A stretch of 64,000 bases of DNA from Streptomyces ficellus (GTDB lineage: Bacteria; Actinomycetota; Actinomycetes; Streptomycetales; Streptomycetaceae), in NCBI RefSeq assembly GCF_030406405.1, contig NZ_JAUEPL010000012.1, forward strand, positions 60,402-124,401. Direction: 5' to 3'. Shown in pieces: positions 16,940 through 25,646 of the stretch (within the stretch, counting starts at the first letter, position 1; each line of letters begins with the position of its first letter). Below the pieces are notes generated by a model. It was not told the DNA's origin. It was given only the letters and a program-made list of their open reading frames with translations, and did not search any database. The translations under genes and the position numbers were made by a program.

Positions 16940-18532
16940 CTACGGGCAGACGGTCCCCTCCGCCGGGACCTTGCCGTCCAGCAGGTAGGCGTCCACCGCC
17001 CGCCGGACGCACGCGTCACCGCTGTTGTACGCGCCGTGCCCCTGGCCCCGGTACGTGACCTCCACGCCGACGCCCTTGCCGAGCGCCGCCGCCATCGCCT
17101 TGGCGCCCTCGTACGGCGTGGCCGGGTCACCGGTGTTGCCGATGACGACGATCGGCGCCGCGCCGGGGGCGCTGACGTCGGGGTGCTCCGAGGTGCCGGG
17201 GACCGGCCACTGGGAGCAGCCGATCAGACCCCAGGCGAGGAAGTCGCCGAACACGGGGGACGCCTTGCGGAACTCGGGCAGCTTCGCCTTCGCCTGCTCC
17301 ACCGAGTAACGCGCCTTGTCGTCCACGCAGTTAATCGCCGCGTTGGCCGCCTGGAGGTTGTTGTAGTTGCCGTTCTGGTCGCGCCCGTTCATGGAGTCCG
17401 ACAGGGCGAGCAGCAGCCCGCCGTCGCCGCCGTCGGCCTCGTCGAGGCCCTGTTCCAGATAGGGCCAGTACTCCTTCGAGTACAGGGCCTGGGCGATGCC
17501 GTTGGTGGCCTGGGTCTGGGTGAGCTTCCGGTCGCCGATGCCCTGGATGGGCTTCTTGTCGAGCCGGGCGAGCAGATCGATGATGAACCCCTCGATCTCC
17601 TGGGCGTTGCTGCCCGGCAGCCTGCACGCCTCGCCGCGCCGTACGCAGTCCTGGGCGAAGTTGCGCAGCGCCAGTTGGAAGCCCTTCGCCTGGCCCAGCG
17701 CGCCCTCCTCCGCGGTGCCGGTGGGGTCGACGACGGCGTCGAAGACCGCGCGGCCGACGTTCTTCGGGAACAGGTGGGCGTAGACGCCGCCCAGTTCGGT
17801 GCCGTACGAGATGCCGAAGTAGTACAGCTTGTCGTCGCCCAGCACCTGGCGCATCAGGTCCAGGTCACGGGCGGCGTTGACGGTGCCGACGTGCGGCAGC
17901 TCGTCGCCGGAGTTCTCCTCGCAGGCCTCGGCGAACTCCTTCAGGCCCTCCTGGTAGGCGCGCTCCTCACCCGCGTCGTCGGGCGTGGAGTCGAGCGCGA
18001 AGAAGGCGTCGAGCTCCGGGTCGTCGTGGCACTCCACGCCCGCGCTCCGGCCGACGCCGCGCGGGTCGAAGCTGACCAGGTCGTAGCGGGTGCGCAGCGA
18101 CTCGTAGTCCTTGGCGAAGGACGGCAGGGCGGTGAGCCCGGAGCCGCCCGGGCCACCGAAGTTGAAGATGAGGGAGCCGATCCGCTTCGCCGGGTCGGAA
18201 GCCTTGGCGCGGATGAGCGCCAGCTCGATGGTCTCGCCGCCGGGGTCCGCGTAGTCGAGCGGGGCGTCCATGAAGGAGCACTCCCATGTGGTGCCGCCGG
18301 GCAGCGGGGAGGGGGCGGTGCCGTCGCCCTCCTGGAGGGCGGGGGCGGGGCACGCCTCCCACGTCAGCTCCTGGGCGGCCAGCTCCGTGGCCCGGCCCTG
18401 GTCCGGGCTCTTGTCACCGCCGCCCGAGCAGCCGGCGGCCACCAGTACGGCGGCGGCCGCGACGGCGAGCACGCAGGCACGCCGAGGCCTACGGGTGCGG
18501 GTGGCGGCTGGCCGGGCGGCGCGGGTGGTCAT
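16940..18532 (-). CDS. S33-family tripeptidyl aminopeptidase-like lipoprotein
   Basis: Residues 1-35 form a lipoprotein signal: Arg-rich start, hydrophobic core, and lipobox VAAGC with Cys35. The mature protein shows an alpha/beta hydrolase with NFGGPGGSG (oxyanion region), FDPRGVGRS, the nucleophile elbow GISYGT, an acid in VIGNTGDPATPYEGA and the His in GQGHGAYNSG near the C-terminus. This is the Streptomyces SlpD/SlpE/Tap type: extracellular, releasing tripeptides from protein N-termini. The 530-residue length is typical. The conserved Cys residues near the end probably form disulphides outside the cell. Confidence 0.92.
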   Translation of the reverse strand: MTTRAARPAATRTRRPRRACVLAVAAAAVLVAAGCSGGGDKSPDQGRATELAAQELTWEACPAPALQEGDGTAPSPLPGGTTWECSFMDAPLDYADPGGETIELALIRAKASDPAKRIGSLIFNFGGPGGSGLTALPSFAKDYESLRTRYDLVSFDPRGVGRSAGVECHDDPELDAFFALDSTPDDAGEERAYQEGLKEFAEACEENSGDELPHVGTVNAARDLDLMRQVLGDDKLYYFGISYGTELGGVYAHLFPKNVGRAVFDAVVDPTGTAEEGALGQAKGFQLALRNFAQDCVRRGEACRLPGSNAQEIEGFIIDLLARLDKKPIQGIGDRKLTQTQATNGIAQALYSKEYWPYLEQGLDEADGGDGGLLLALSDSMNGRDQNGNYNNLQAANAAINCVDDKARYSVEQAKAKLPEFRKASPVFGDFLAWGLIGCSQWPVPGTSEHPDVSAPGAAPIVVIGNTGDPATPYEGAKAMAAALGKGVGVEVTYRGQGHGAYNSGDACVRRAVDAYLLDGKVPAEGTVCP

Positions 18533-18625
18533 GAATCCATGGTGCGCCCGGCTGCTGTCCGGCGCCCGGGACGAGGGCCATGCGGGTGGCCGGGCGGATC
18601 TGGACAGCGCCCGTCCCGTACGGGG

Positions 18626-21346
18626 CTACAGCGCGCCCTTCCGGGTCAGGTGGTTGAACGAGAACCACCCCGGCAGCACCGGCAGCCACAGCGTCAGCAG
18701 CCGGTACAGCAGCACCGCCGGCGTCGCGACCTCCACGGGCAGCCCGCCCACCGCCACCAGACCGGTGATCAGGGTCGCCTCCACCGCACCGACACCGCCC
18801 GGTGTGGGCGCCGCGGACCCCAGCGCGTTGCCCGCCAGGAACACCACGGCGAGGCTCGCGTAGCTCAGCGGCTGCTCGCCGTCGGAGAAGGCGCGGATCG
18901 AGGCGTCCAGGCACATCACGAACGTACCCGTCAGCAGCAGCATGCCGCCGATGCCGGTGAGCAGCTTCCCCGGCCGCTGGAGCACGTCCAGCATGCGCGG
19001 CACGACGCCCGCGAACAGCGACCGCAGCCGGGTGGAGACGAACTTGCGCAGCGCGGGGATCGCCGTGGCGACCAGCACCAGCACCGCGACCGTCAGCAGC
19101 CCCGCGATGACCGTCCTGGAAGGAGTGAAGTCCTGCGTCTTCTCCGTACCCGTCAGATAGCCGAAGGCGAGCAGCAGCATGATGTGCGCGCCGAGCCCGA
19201 ACAGCTGTGAGGCGCCGACGCTGGCCACCGCCAGCCCGGGCCGTACGCCGGAACGCTGGAGGAAGCGGGTGTTGAGCGCCACTCCGCCGACCGCCGCCGG
19301 GGCGACGATCTTGACGAAGGACCCCGCGACCTGGGCGATCACCGTCCGCCAGAACGACACCCGCTCGGGGACGAAGCCCAGCAGGCTCATCGCCGCGGCC
19401 ACGTAACTGAGCGCGGAGAAGAGCAGCCCGGCCGTGACCCACGCCCAGTGGGCCTCGGCGAACGTGGACAGGGACAGCGGCGCGCTCGCGATCTGCGAGA
19501 GCAGGAAGTACAGGGCGATGGCACCGGCGATGATGCTGATGAGCGTGCGCGGCTTGATGCGTTCCAGCCGTACGGGCTCCACCGGCGCCTGCGGTCTGAT
19601 GAGCAGCACCTGCCGGCGGATCTGCGCCAGCAGGTCTTCCTCGCGGACCTCGTCCATCGCCTCGTCCAGGGCCCGCTTCTCGGCCTGCTTGTGGACCCGT
19701 ACGGCCTTGCGGTCGGGCTCGCCCTTCCCCTCGTGGCTCGCCGGCCGCGCCTGCTTGGCGGCCTCGGACGCGGCCAGTACCGCATCCCGCTCCCGCTGCG
19801 CGCGCTCCCGCGCGAGCTTGCGCAAGGTGGCGCGGGTCGAGCGGCTGAGCGCGATCGGCTGGAGCAGCGGCAGACAGCCGGCGACCTTGTCCGGGCCGAG
19901 CACCTCCACGGCGGCGGTCACCGCGCGCTCGGCACCGACCCGCAGGCCGAGCGTGGTGAGCAACTGCGCGATGTCCATGCGCAGGACGAGGTCACTGGCG
20001 GCGATCTCACCGCCCCGCAGATCTGTGATGATCACTTTGCCGGAACGATCCACCAGAAGCGCGTCGCCCGTGAGCCTGCGGTGCGCGATACGCCGCGACT
20101 GCAGCGCCTTCACCTGCTGCCAGGCACCCCGCACCACCTCGTCGGTGATCTCCTCGTCCGACAGCGAGTCCAGGGCGCGGCCACCGAGGTGTTCGTACAC
20201 CAGCATCACGGCGTCCGGACCGAGCTCGGCGGTGGCGATCAGCTTGGGCGCGTTGGCGCCGGCGGCGATCGCCGCGTACGCCAGCAGCGCCTCCTGCTCC
20301 AGGGCCTGGCGCAGGGACTGCAGGGAACGGCGGGTGGTGATGCCGCGCAGGGTCAGCCGGCGCCAGACCCGGTAGAAGAAACCCTGCGCCTGTTGCTCGC
20401 GGTCGACGACGGTGACGTCGAGCGGCGGGCCGTCCTCCAGCGTGACCAGATAGCGGCGGCCGCGGTCCGCCTGCTCGGCGGAGTCCGGGACGTCCTCGGC
20501 GCGCATCGCCGTGACCGGCCGGAAGCCGACGTGGCGCAGCCCGGCCAGGAGGGTCTGGCCGGTGGGCCGCACGTTCGGGGAGCCGACCGTGTAGAGGGTG
20601 CCGTACGCGACGGTCCAGCCGATCAGCACGGTCAGGATGATCGAGAAGGGGGTGGTGTAGTCGGCGACCAGCATCGCGAACGCGTCGAGCAGCAGCACCG
20701 CCCACAGCACCACGCGCCAGCGCGGCCGGCGGGCCATGCCGACCGCCGTCATATAGGCGATGACCGGGGCGAGATAGCCATGTACGGGGTCGGTCAGGCC
20801 ACCGCCCGGCTGGGGCTGGGTGAGGGCCTCCTGGATGCTGCTGGGCGCGGCCCTGGCGACCCACAGGTCGGTGGCGAGGGTGACGCCGTGCGCCAGGACG
20901 GCGGCGAGCACACCGTCCGCGATGCGCAGCCCGTCCCGTTTGATCAGCCGCTCGATCGCGAAGGCGACGGGGACCAGGAGGACGGCGATGCTGGAGACGA
21001 GCCCGCCGACCTTCACGAAGACGTCGGGCGCCTGGCCGGTGCCCTTGCTGATGTCCTCCTCGAGGCCGGAGGTGGTGGCGTGGGCGAAGGCGGCGATGGC
21101 GATGACGAGGCCGATCGCCAGGATGCCGATGAGCATCCGCAGCAGGTCGGAAGGCCGGTGTACGCGGGCGGCGAGAAGCGGCTCGTCACCGGAGACGCGG
21201 TCGATGTGCCCCTCCGCGTTCACGCATACCGTCTCCTTCGTCTCACTCATCTCCATCGTCTCAGGAGACCCCGGAGTGCTCGCCACCTCGGGAGGCCGCA
21301 CATCCCGCCCCTTCGCCGTTTCCGCGTCTTGTCGATCTCGTGTCAC
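18626..21346 (-). CDS. Large membrane protein: kinase-like domain plus LPG-synthase-type flippase domain
   Basis: 906 residues in three parts. Residues about 65-270 contain six or so membrane segments. Residues about 300-500 resemble an aminoglycoside/protein kinase fold: AYEAL-like helices, LVYEHLGGRALD as hinge, then HRRLTGDALLVD (about 420) and VIITDLRGGE (about 438) in place of the HRD and DFG motifs. Residues about 600-890 are the UPF0104 / lysylphosphatidylglycerol-synthase transmembrane region with APTPGGVGAVEATLITGL. The kinase-like part has HRR instead of HRD and DLR instead of DFG, so catalysis is doubtful. The family is linked to lipid or glycan precursor translocation; the exact role is unknown. 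Confidence 0.85.
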   Translation of the reverse strand: MTRDRQDAETAKGRDVRPPEVASTPGSPETMEMSETKETVCVNAEGHIDRVSGDEPLLAARVHRPSDLLRMLIGILAIGLVIAIAAFAHATTSGLEEDISKGTGQAPDVFVKVGGLVSSIAVLLVPVAFAIERLIKRDGLRIADGVLAAVLAHGVTLATDLWVARAAPSSIQEALTQPQPGGGLTDPVHGYLAPVIAYMTAVGMARRPRWRVVLWAVLLLDAFAMLVADYTTPFSIILTVLIGWTVAYGTLYTVGSPNVRPTGQTLLAGLRHVGFRPVTAMRAEDVPDSAEQADRGRRYLVTLEDGPPLDVTVVDREQQAQGFFYRVWRRLTLRGITTRRSLQSLRQALEQEALLAYAAIAAGANAPKLIATAELGPDAVMLVYEHLGGRALDSLSDEEITDEVVRGAWQQVKALQSRRIAHRRLTGDALLVDRSGKVIITDLRGGEIAASDLVLRMDIAQLLTTLGLRVGAERAVTAAVEVLGPDKVAGCLPLLQPIALSRSTRATLRKLARERAQRERDAVLAASEAAKQARPASHEGKGEPDRKAVRVHKQAEKRALDEAMDEVREEDLLAQIRRQVLLIRPQAPVEPVRLERIKPRTLISIIAGAIALYFLLSQIASAPLSLSTFAEAHWAWVTAGLLFSALSYVAAAMSLLGFVPERVSFWRTVIAQVAGSFVKIVAPAAVGGVALNTRFLQRSGVRPGLAVASVGASQLFGLGAHIMLLLAFGYLTGTEKTQDFTPSRTVIAGLLTVAVLVLVATAIPALRKFVSTRLRSLFAGVVPRMLDVLQRPGKLLTGIGGMLLLTGTFVMCLDASIRAFSDGEQPLSYASLAVVFLAGNALGSAAPTPGGVGAVEATLITGLVAVGGLPVEVATPAVLLYRLLTLWLPVLPGWFSFNHLTRKGAL

Positions 21347-21444
21347 CGGTCACCGCCCGGAAGATGGTGGCATGACCGGTCGGTACAGGGGGGCATCAGG
21401 GTGCATTGCCCGCGTTGTCGGTGGTGTGGTGCAGGATGGACCGG

Positions 21445-21855
21445 GTGAGTGCTGAGGAGCTTCCGGAGTACGCGGAACGGGTGCTGGAAGTGGCCGAGCT
21501 GATCCCGGCCGGCCGGGTGATGACGTACGGAGACGTCGCCGAATGGCTCGCCCAGGCGGAGGAGGAGCGCGAGGCGCTCTCCGACAAGGGTGGTGGTGGG
21601 CGACGGGTGGGCGGTCCGCGCCAGGTCGGCCGCGTCATGGCGCTCTACGGCGGCGCGGTGCCGTGGTGGCGGGTGGTGCGGGCCGACGGGCGGCTCCTGC
21701 CGGGCCATGAGCTGCGCGCCCTCGACCGCTACCGGCAGGAGGGGACCCCGCTGCGCGAGGCGGCGCGGCACGCCGACGGCCACCTGCCGCGGCTCGACAT
21801 GAGGCGCGCGCGGTGGGACGGCGGCGACGGCGAGCGTGCGGTGGCTCACATATGA
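21445..21855 (+). CDS. MGMT-like alkyltransferase-like (ATL) protein
   Basis: The C-terminal DNA-binding domain of O6-alkylguanine transferases, without the acceptor Cys. The conserved PCHRV position reads PWWRVV (about residues 73-78). Upstream, LIPAGRVMTYGDVAEWL and GGPRQVGRVMALYGG match the helix-turn-helix and Arg-finger region. ATL proteins bind alkylated guanine without repairing it and hand lesions to nucleotide excision repair. GTG 21445 has AGGA 8 nt upstream; ATG 21436 is an alternative adding three residues. Its neighbours are the AdnA/AdnB genes, so the area has a DNA-repair theme. Confidence 0.82.
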   Translation: MSAEELPEYAERVLEVAELIPAGRVMTYGDVAEWLAQAEEEREALSDKGGGGRRVGGPRQVGRVMALYGGAVPWWRVVRADGRLLPGHELRALDRYRQEGTPLREAARHADGHLPRLDMRRARWDGGDGERAVAHI

Positions 21856-21866
21856 CGGCCCCGGCG

Positions 21867-22067
21867 GCGCAGGTGGCGGCTGCGGCGTACGTGGCGGCTC
21901 GGGCGACGCACGTGGCGGTTCGGGCGTACGTGGGCGCTGCGACATGCGTGACGGCCGCGGCGTACGTGACGGCTCGGGCGCAGGTGGCGGCTCGGGGGTC
22001 CGTGGGCGCTGCGACATACGTGACCGTTGCGACGCACGTGACGGCTCCGTCGTACGTGGCGGCTGCG
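21867..22067. repeat. Degenerate 18-nt minisatellite, about 11 units
   Basis: Eleven consecutive units of the form GCGTACGTGGCGGCTCGG with substitutions, all 18 nt except one of 21 nt. Some adjacent pairs repeat together (a 36-nt higher-order period ending in GGGCGCTGCGACATxCGTGAC). All frames on both strands read as periodic hexapeptides, which is a consequence of the 18-nt period and not evidence of coding. It fills the gap between the ATL gene and adnA. Confidence 0.75.
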
Positions 22068-22169
22068 GCGATCCGGCGGCGGCGCGGGCGCGACCGCACG
22101 GAGTACGCGTAGCGTCCTCACCACCCAGCATCCGCATCACCCGCACACCGACCAGGACCGGCGATCCAC

Positions 22170-25100
22170 GTGAGCTCCTCCTCGATTACCACCGGGCGTA
22201 CGCCATACCGTGGGCGGACCCCGGGCGCGTACCGACTGGTGCGTACCCCGCCGGCCCCCGTGAACCCCCCTCTCCTGGACGCATCGCAGCGCGCTGTGGT
22301 TGACCATCCCGGCGGCCCCCTCCTGGTACTGGCCGGGCCGGGCACCGGGAAGACCACCACCCTGGTGGAGGCGGTCGCCGCCCGCGTCGCCAAGGGTGCC
22401 GACCCGGAACGGATCCTGGTCCTCACCTTCAGCCGCAAGGCCGCCGTGGAACTGCGCGACCGGATGGCGGCGCGGCTCGGCGGGGCGCGCGGGCCCCAGG
22501 CCACCACGTTCCACTCCTTCTGTTACGCGCTGATCCGCGCCCACCAGGACGCGGATCTCTTCGCCGAACCGCTGCGGCTGCTGTCCGGACCCGAGCAGGA
22601 CCTCGCCGTCCGGGAACTGCTGGCGGGGCAGCTGGACCTGGAACGGGAGGGCCTGGCCCGTATCCACTGGCCCGACGAACTGCGCGCCTGCCTGACCACG
22701 CGCGGCTTCGCCGACGAGGTACGGGCGGTCCTCGCACGCTCACGTGAATTGGGCCTGGGACCGCGATCCCTCGCGGACTTCGCGGCGCGGCAGGGGCGGC
22801 GGGACTGGTCGGCGGCGGCCGCGTTCCTGGCCGAGTACCTGGACGTGCTCGACATGCAGGGCGTCCTCGACTACGCGGAGCTGGTCCACCGGGCGGTGCT
22901 GCTGGCGGGCTCGGTGACGCTGCCGGACTACGACGCCGTGTTCGTCGACGAGTACCAGGACACCGACCCCGCGCAGGTGCGGTTGCTGCGGGCGCTGGCG
23001 GGGGGCGGGCGGACGCTGTACGCGTTCGGCGACCCGGACCAGTCGATCTACGCGTTCCGGGGGGCGGACGTCAACGGCATCCTCGACTTCCCGGACACCT
23101 TCCGGTGCGCGGACGGTACGCCGGCGCCGGTCGCCGTCCTGACCACCTCGCGCCGCTCGGGCGCCGCGCTGCTGTCGGCCACGCGCCTGCTGACCGCCCG
23201 GATGCCGCTGCCGCGCCTGCCCGCCGAAAAGGCCCGGGCGCACCGGGACCTGGCGGCGGTACGGGAGGGCGGACGCGTCGAGGCGTACACCTTCCCGACC
23301 CCCTCCACGGAACTGGACAACATCGCGGACATCCTGCGGCGCGCCCACCTGGAGGACGGCGTCCCGTGGAGCGACATGGCGGTCCTGGTCCGCGCGGGCG
23401 GGCGCACCATCCCCACCCTGCGCCGGGCACTGACGTCGGCGGGCGTGCCGCTGGAGGTCGACGGCAACGACGTCCCCCTGCGCCACGAACCGGCGGTCAC
23501 CCCGCTGCTCACGGCCCTCCGCGCGGCGGCGACCCCTCTGCCGGGCCCCGCTGACGCCGATGCCGATGCCGATGCCGATGCCGATGCCGACGCCCCGGCC
23601 CCGGCCGCCGGCACGACGGAGGCGCCCGCACAGGCCGACGCCGACGCCGAAGGCTCCGAGGCCGCCGGTGCGGCCGGGGGCGAGCCGTGGCTCGATACCG
23701 AGACGGCGATCAGCCTCCTCGCCTCGCCCCTCGGCGGGATGGACGCCGCCGACCTCCGCCGCCTGGGGCGCGCCCTGCGCGACGAGGAACGGGCCGGCGG
23801 CAACAAGGTCCCGCCGCCCTCCGACGTGCTGCTCGCCCGCGCCCTCGCCGAACCCGAGCGGCTCGTCGCGCACGACCCCGCGTACGCCCGCGGCGCCCAG
23901 CGCCTCGGCGCGCTCCTGCGTGACACCCGCGCGCTGCTCACGAGCGGCGGCACCGCCGAAGAAGCCCTCTGGCACCTGTGGAACGGCACCCCCTGGCCGG
24001 CGCGGCTGAAGCGCGCGGCGCTCCGCGGCGGCGCGGCCGGCCGCAACGCCGACCGCGACCTCGACGCCATCTGCGCCCTGTTCGACACCGCCGCCCGCGC
24101 GGAGGAACGCACCGGCGGCCGCGGGGCGCTCAACTTCCTCGAAGAGCTCGACGCCCAGGACATCGCCGCCGACACCCTCTCCAAGAGGCCCGTCCGCCCC
24201 GACGCCGTCCGGCTCATGACCGCACACCGCTCCAAGGGCCTGGAATGGAGCCTGGTCGTCGTCGCCGGCGTACAGGAGGGCCTGTGGCCCGATCTTCGCC
24301 GCCGCGGCTCGCTCCTCGAAGCCGACCGGCTCGGGCGCGACGGCCTCGCCGAGCCGCTCACCCCCGGCGCCCTGCTCGCCGAGGAACGCCGACTGTTCTA
24401 CGTCGCCGCCACCCGCGCCCGGGACCGCCTCGTCGTCACCGCCGTCAAGGCGCCCGCCGACGACGGCGACCAGCCCTCCCGCTTCCTCACCGAACTCGGC
24501 GTCGAGCCCAAGGACGTCACCAGCCGCCCCCGCCGCCCGCTCGCCGTGGCCGCCCTCGTCGCCGAGCTGCGCGCCACCACCGTCGACCCCGACGCGTCCC
24601 CGGCCCTGCGTGACGCCGCCGCCCAGCGCCTCGCCAAGCTCGCCGCGCTCACCGACGACGAGGGCCAGCCACTCGTACCCGCCGCCCACCCCTACCGCTG
24701 GTGGGGCCTGTACGACCCGACCCACTCCACCGTGCCCCTCCGCGACCGGGACCGCCCCGTCGCGCTGTCCGGCAGCGCCCTGGACCAGCTCGCCAACACC
24801 TGCTCCCTCCAGTGGTTCCTGGGCCGTGAGGTCAAGGCGGACGCCCCCGCCACCGCCGCCCAGGGCTTCGGCAACGTCGTCCATGTCCTGGCCGACGAAG
24901 TCGCCTCCGGCCGCACCCCCGCCGACCTCGCCGTCCTCATGGAGCGCCTGGACTCCGTGTGGAACGCCCTCGCCTTCGACGCCCCCTGGAAGTCCGCCCA
25001 GGAAAAGGAGCACGCGCGCGTGGCGCTGGAAAGGTTCCTGCGCTGGCACGTCATGGACCGCGGCGGCCGCACCCCCGCCGCCACCGAGCACGACTTCGAC

Positions 25101-25559
25101 GTCACCCTGGAAGCGGGGGAGTACGAGGTACGGATCCGGGGCTCCATGGACCGCGTCGAGGCGGACGAGCACGGCCGCGCGTACGTCGTGGACTTCAAGA
25201 CCGGCAAGTCCGCCCCCACCAAGGACGAGGTCGCCCACCACCCGCAGCTCGCGGTCTACCAGCTCGCCGTCCGCGAAGGCGCCGTGGACGAGGTCTTCGA
25301 CGGACGCCGCCCCGAGCCCGGCGGCGCCGAACTCGTCCAGCTGCGCCAGGCCGCCCCCAAGAAGGAGGGCGGGGACCAGCTCCCCAAGGTGCAGGCACAG
25401 GAACCGCTCAGCGGCGAATGGGTCGGCGACCTCCTCGCCACGGCCGCCGGCCGCGTACTGGACGAACGGTTCACCCCGTCCACCGGGCAGCACTGCGGCC
25501 ACTGCGCGTTCCAGACCTCGTGCAGCGCCCGCCCGGAGGGCCGGCACATCGTGGAGTGA
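22170..25559 (+). CDS. adnA: AdnA-like helicase-nuclease subunit with Fe-S nuclease domain
   Basis: UvrD-type motor plus C-terminal nuclease, 1129 residues. Motor motifs: Walker A AGPGTGKTT (about 55), VFVDEYQDTDPAQ, FGDPDQSIYAFRGA, TSRRSG and late LMTAHRSKGLEWSLVVVAG with FYVAATRARDRL. The nuclease has GSMDRVEADEHG and VVDFKTGK, the PD-(D/E)XK core. One Cys before (ANTCSLQWFL) and three after (HCGHCAFQTSC) form the iron-sulfur staple known from AddB-like nucleases. With the next gene it forms AdnAB, the actinobacterial end-resection machine. An Asp-Ala repeat and Ala-rich insert lies near residues 460-505. GTG 22170 is the likely start. Confidence 0.9.
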   Translation: MSSSSITTGRTPYRGRTPGAYRLVRTPPAPVNPPLLDASQRAVVDHPGGPLLVLAGPGTGKTTTLVEAVAARVAKGADPERILVLTFSRKAAVELRDRMAARLGGARGPQATTFHSFCYALIRAHQDADLFAEPLRLLSGPEQDLAVRELLAGQLDLEREGLARIHWPDELRACLTTRGFADEVRAVLARSRELGLGPRSLADFAARQGRRDWSAAAAFLAEYLDVLDMQGVLDYAELVHRAVLLAGSVTLPDYDAVFVDEYQDTDPAQVRLLRALAGGGRTLYAFGDPDQSIYAFRGADVNGILDFPDTFRCADGTPAPVAVLTTSRRSGAALLSATRLLTARMPLPRLPAEKARAHRDLAAVREGGRVEAYTFPTPSTELDNIADILRRAHLEDGVPWSDMAVLVRAGGRTIPTLRRALTSAGVPLEVDGNDVPLRHEPAVTPLLTALRAAATPLPGPADADADADADADADAPAPAAGTTEAPAQADADAEGSEAAGAAGGEPWLDTETAISLLASPLGGMDAADLRRLGRALRDEERAGGNKVPPPSDVLLARALAEPERLVAHDPAYARGAQRLGALLRDTRALLTSGGTAEEALWHLWNGTPWPARLKRAALRGGAAGRNADRDLDAICALFDTAARAEERTGGRGALNFLEELDAQDIAADTLSKRPVRPDAVRLMTAHRSKGLEWSLVVVAGVQEGLWPDLRRRGSLLEADRLGRDGLAEPLTPGALLAEERRLFYVAATRARDRLVVTAVKAPADDGDQPSRFLTELGVEPKDVTSRPRRPLAVAALVAELRATTVDPDASPALRDAAAQRLAKLAALTDDEGQPLVPAAHPYRWWGLYDPTHSTVPLRDRDRPVALSGSALDQLANTCSLQWFLGREVKADAPATAAQGFGNVVHVLADEVASGRTPADLAVLMERLDSVWNALAFDAPWKSAQEKEHARVALERFLRWHVMDRGGRTPAATEHDFDVTLEAGEYEVRIRGSMDRVEADEHGRAYVVDFKTGKSAPTKDEVAHHPQLAVYQLAVREGAVDEVFDGRRPEPGGAELVQLRQAAPKKEGGDQLPKVQAQEPLSGEWVGDLLATAAGRVLDERFTPSTGQHCGHCAFQTSCSARPEGRHIVE
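23553..23594 (+). repeat. Hexanucleotide tandem repeat GATGCC inside adnA
   Basis: Seven 6-nt units, five exact GATGCC flanked by GACGCC, encode a run of alternating Asp-Ala. A shorter Asp-Ala stretch follows about 40 nt on. It lies in a linker between helicase subdomains, where length change should be tolerated. Confidence 0.85.
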
Positions 25560-25646
25560 GGACGGTGAGGACCGGATGAGGACCGGACGGGCACCGGATG
25601 ACGACCGAGTGAGGACTGTCAGTGGGGCCCGTTAGCCTCATTGACC

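Noticed and set aside
16779..16988. 69-codon plus-strand frame in the gap before the S33 gene
   Set aside because: No ribosome site, overlaps the 3' end of the S33 gene and has no recognisable sequence.
16844..19210. Plus-strand 788-codon frame over the S33 peptidase and membrane protein genes
   Set aside because: It spans two genes recognised on the minus strand and has no family features.
21836..22303. Gly/Arg/Asp-rich frame through the 18-nt repeat
   Set aside because: The periodic peptide follows from the repeat period. Every frame on both strands is similarly periodic, and there is no ribosome site.
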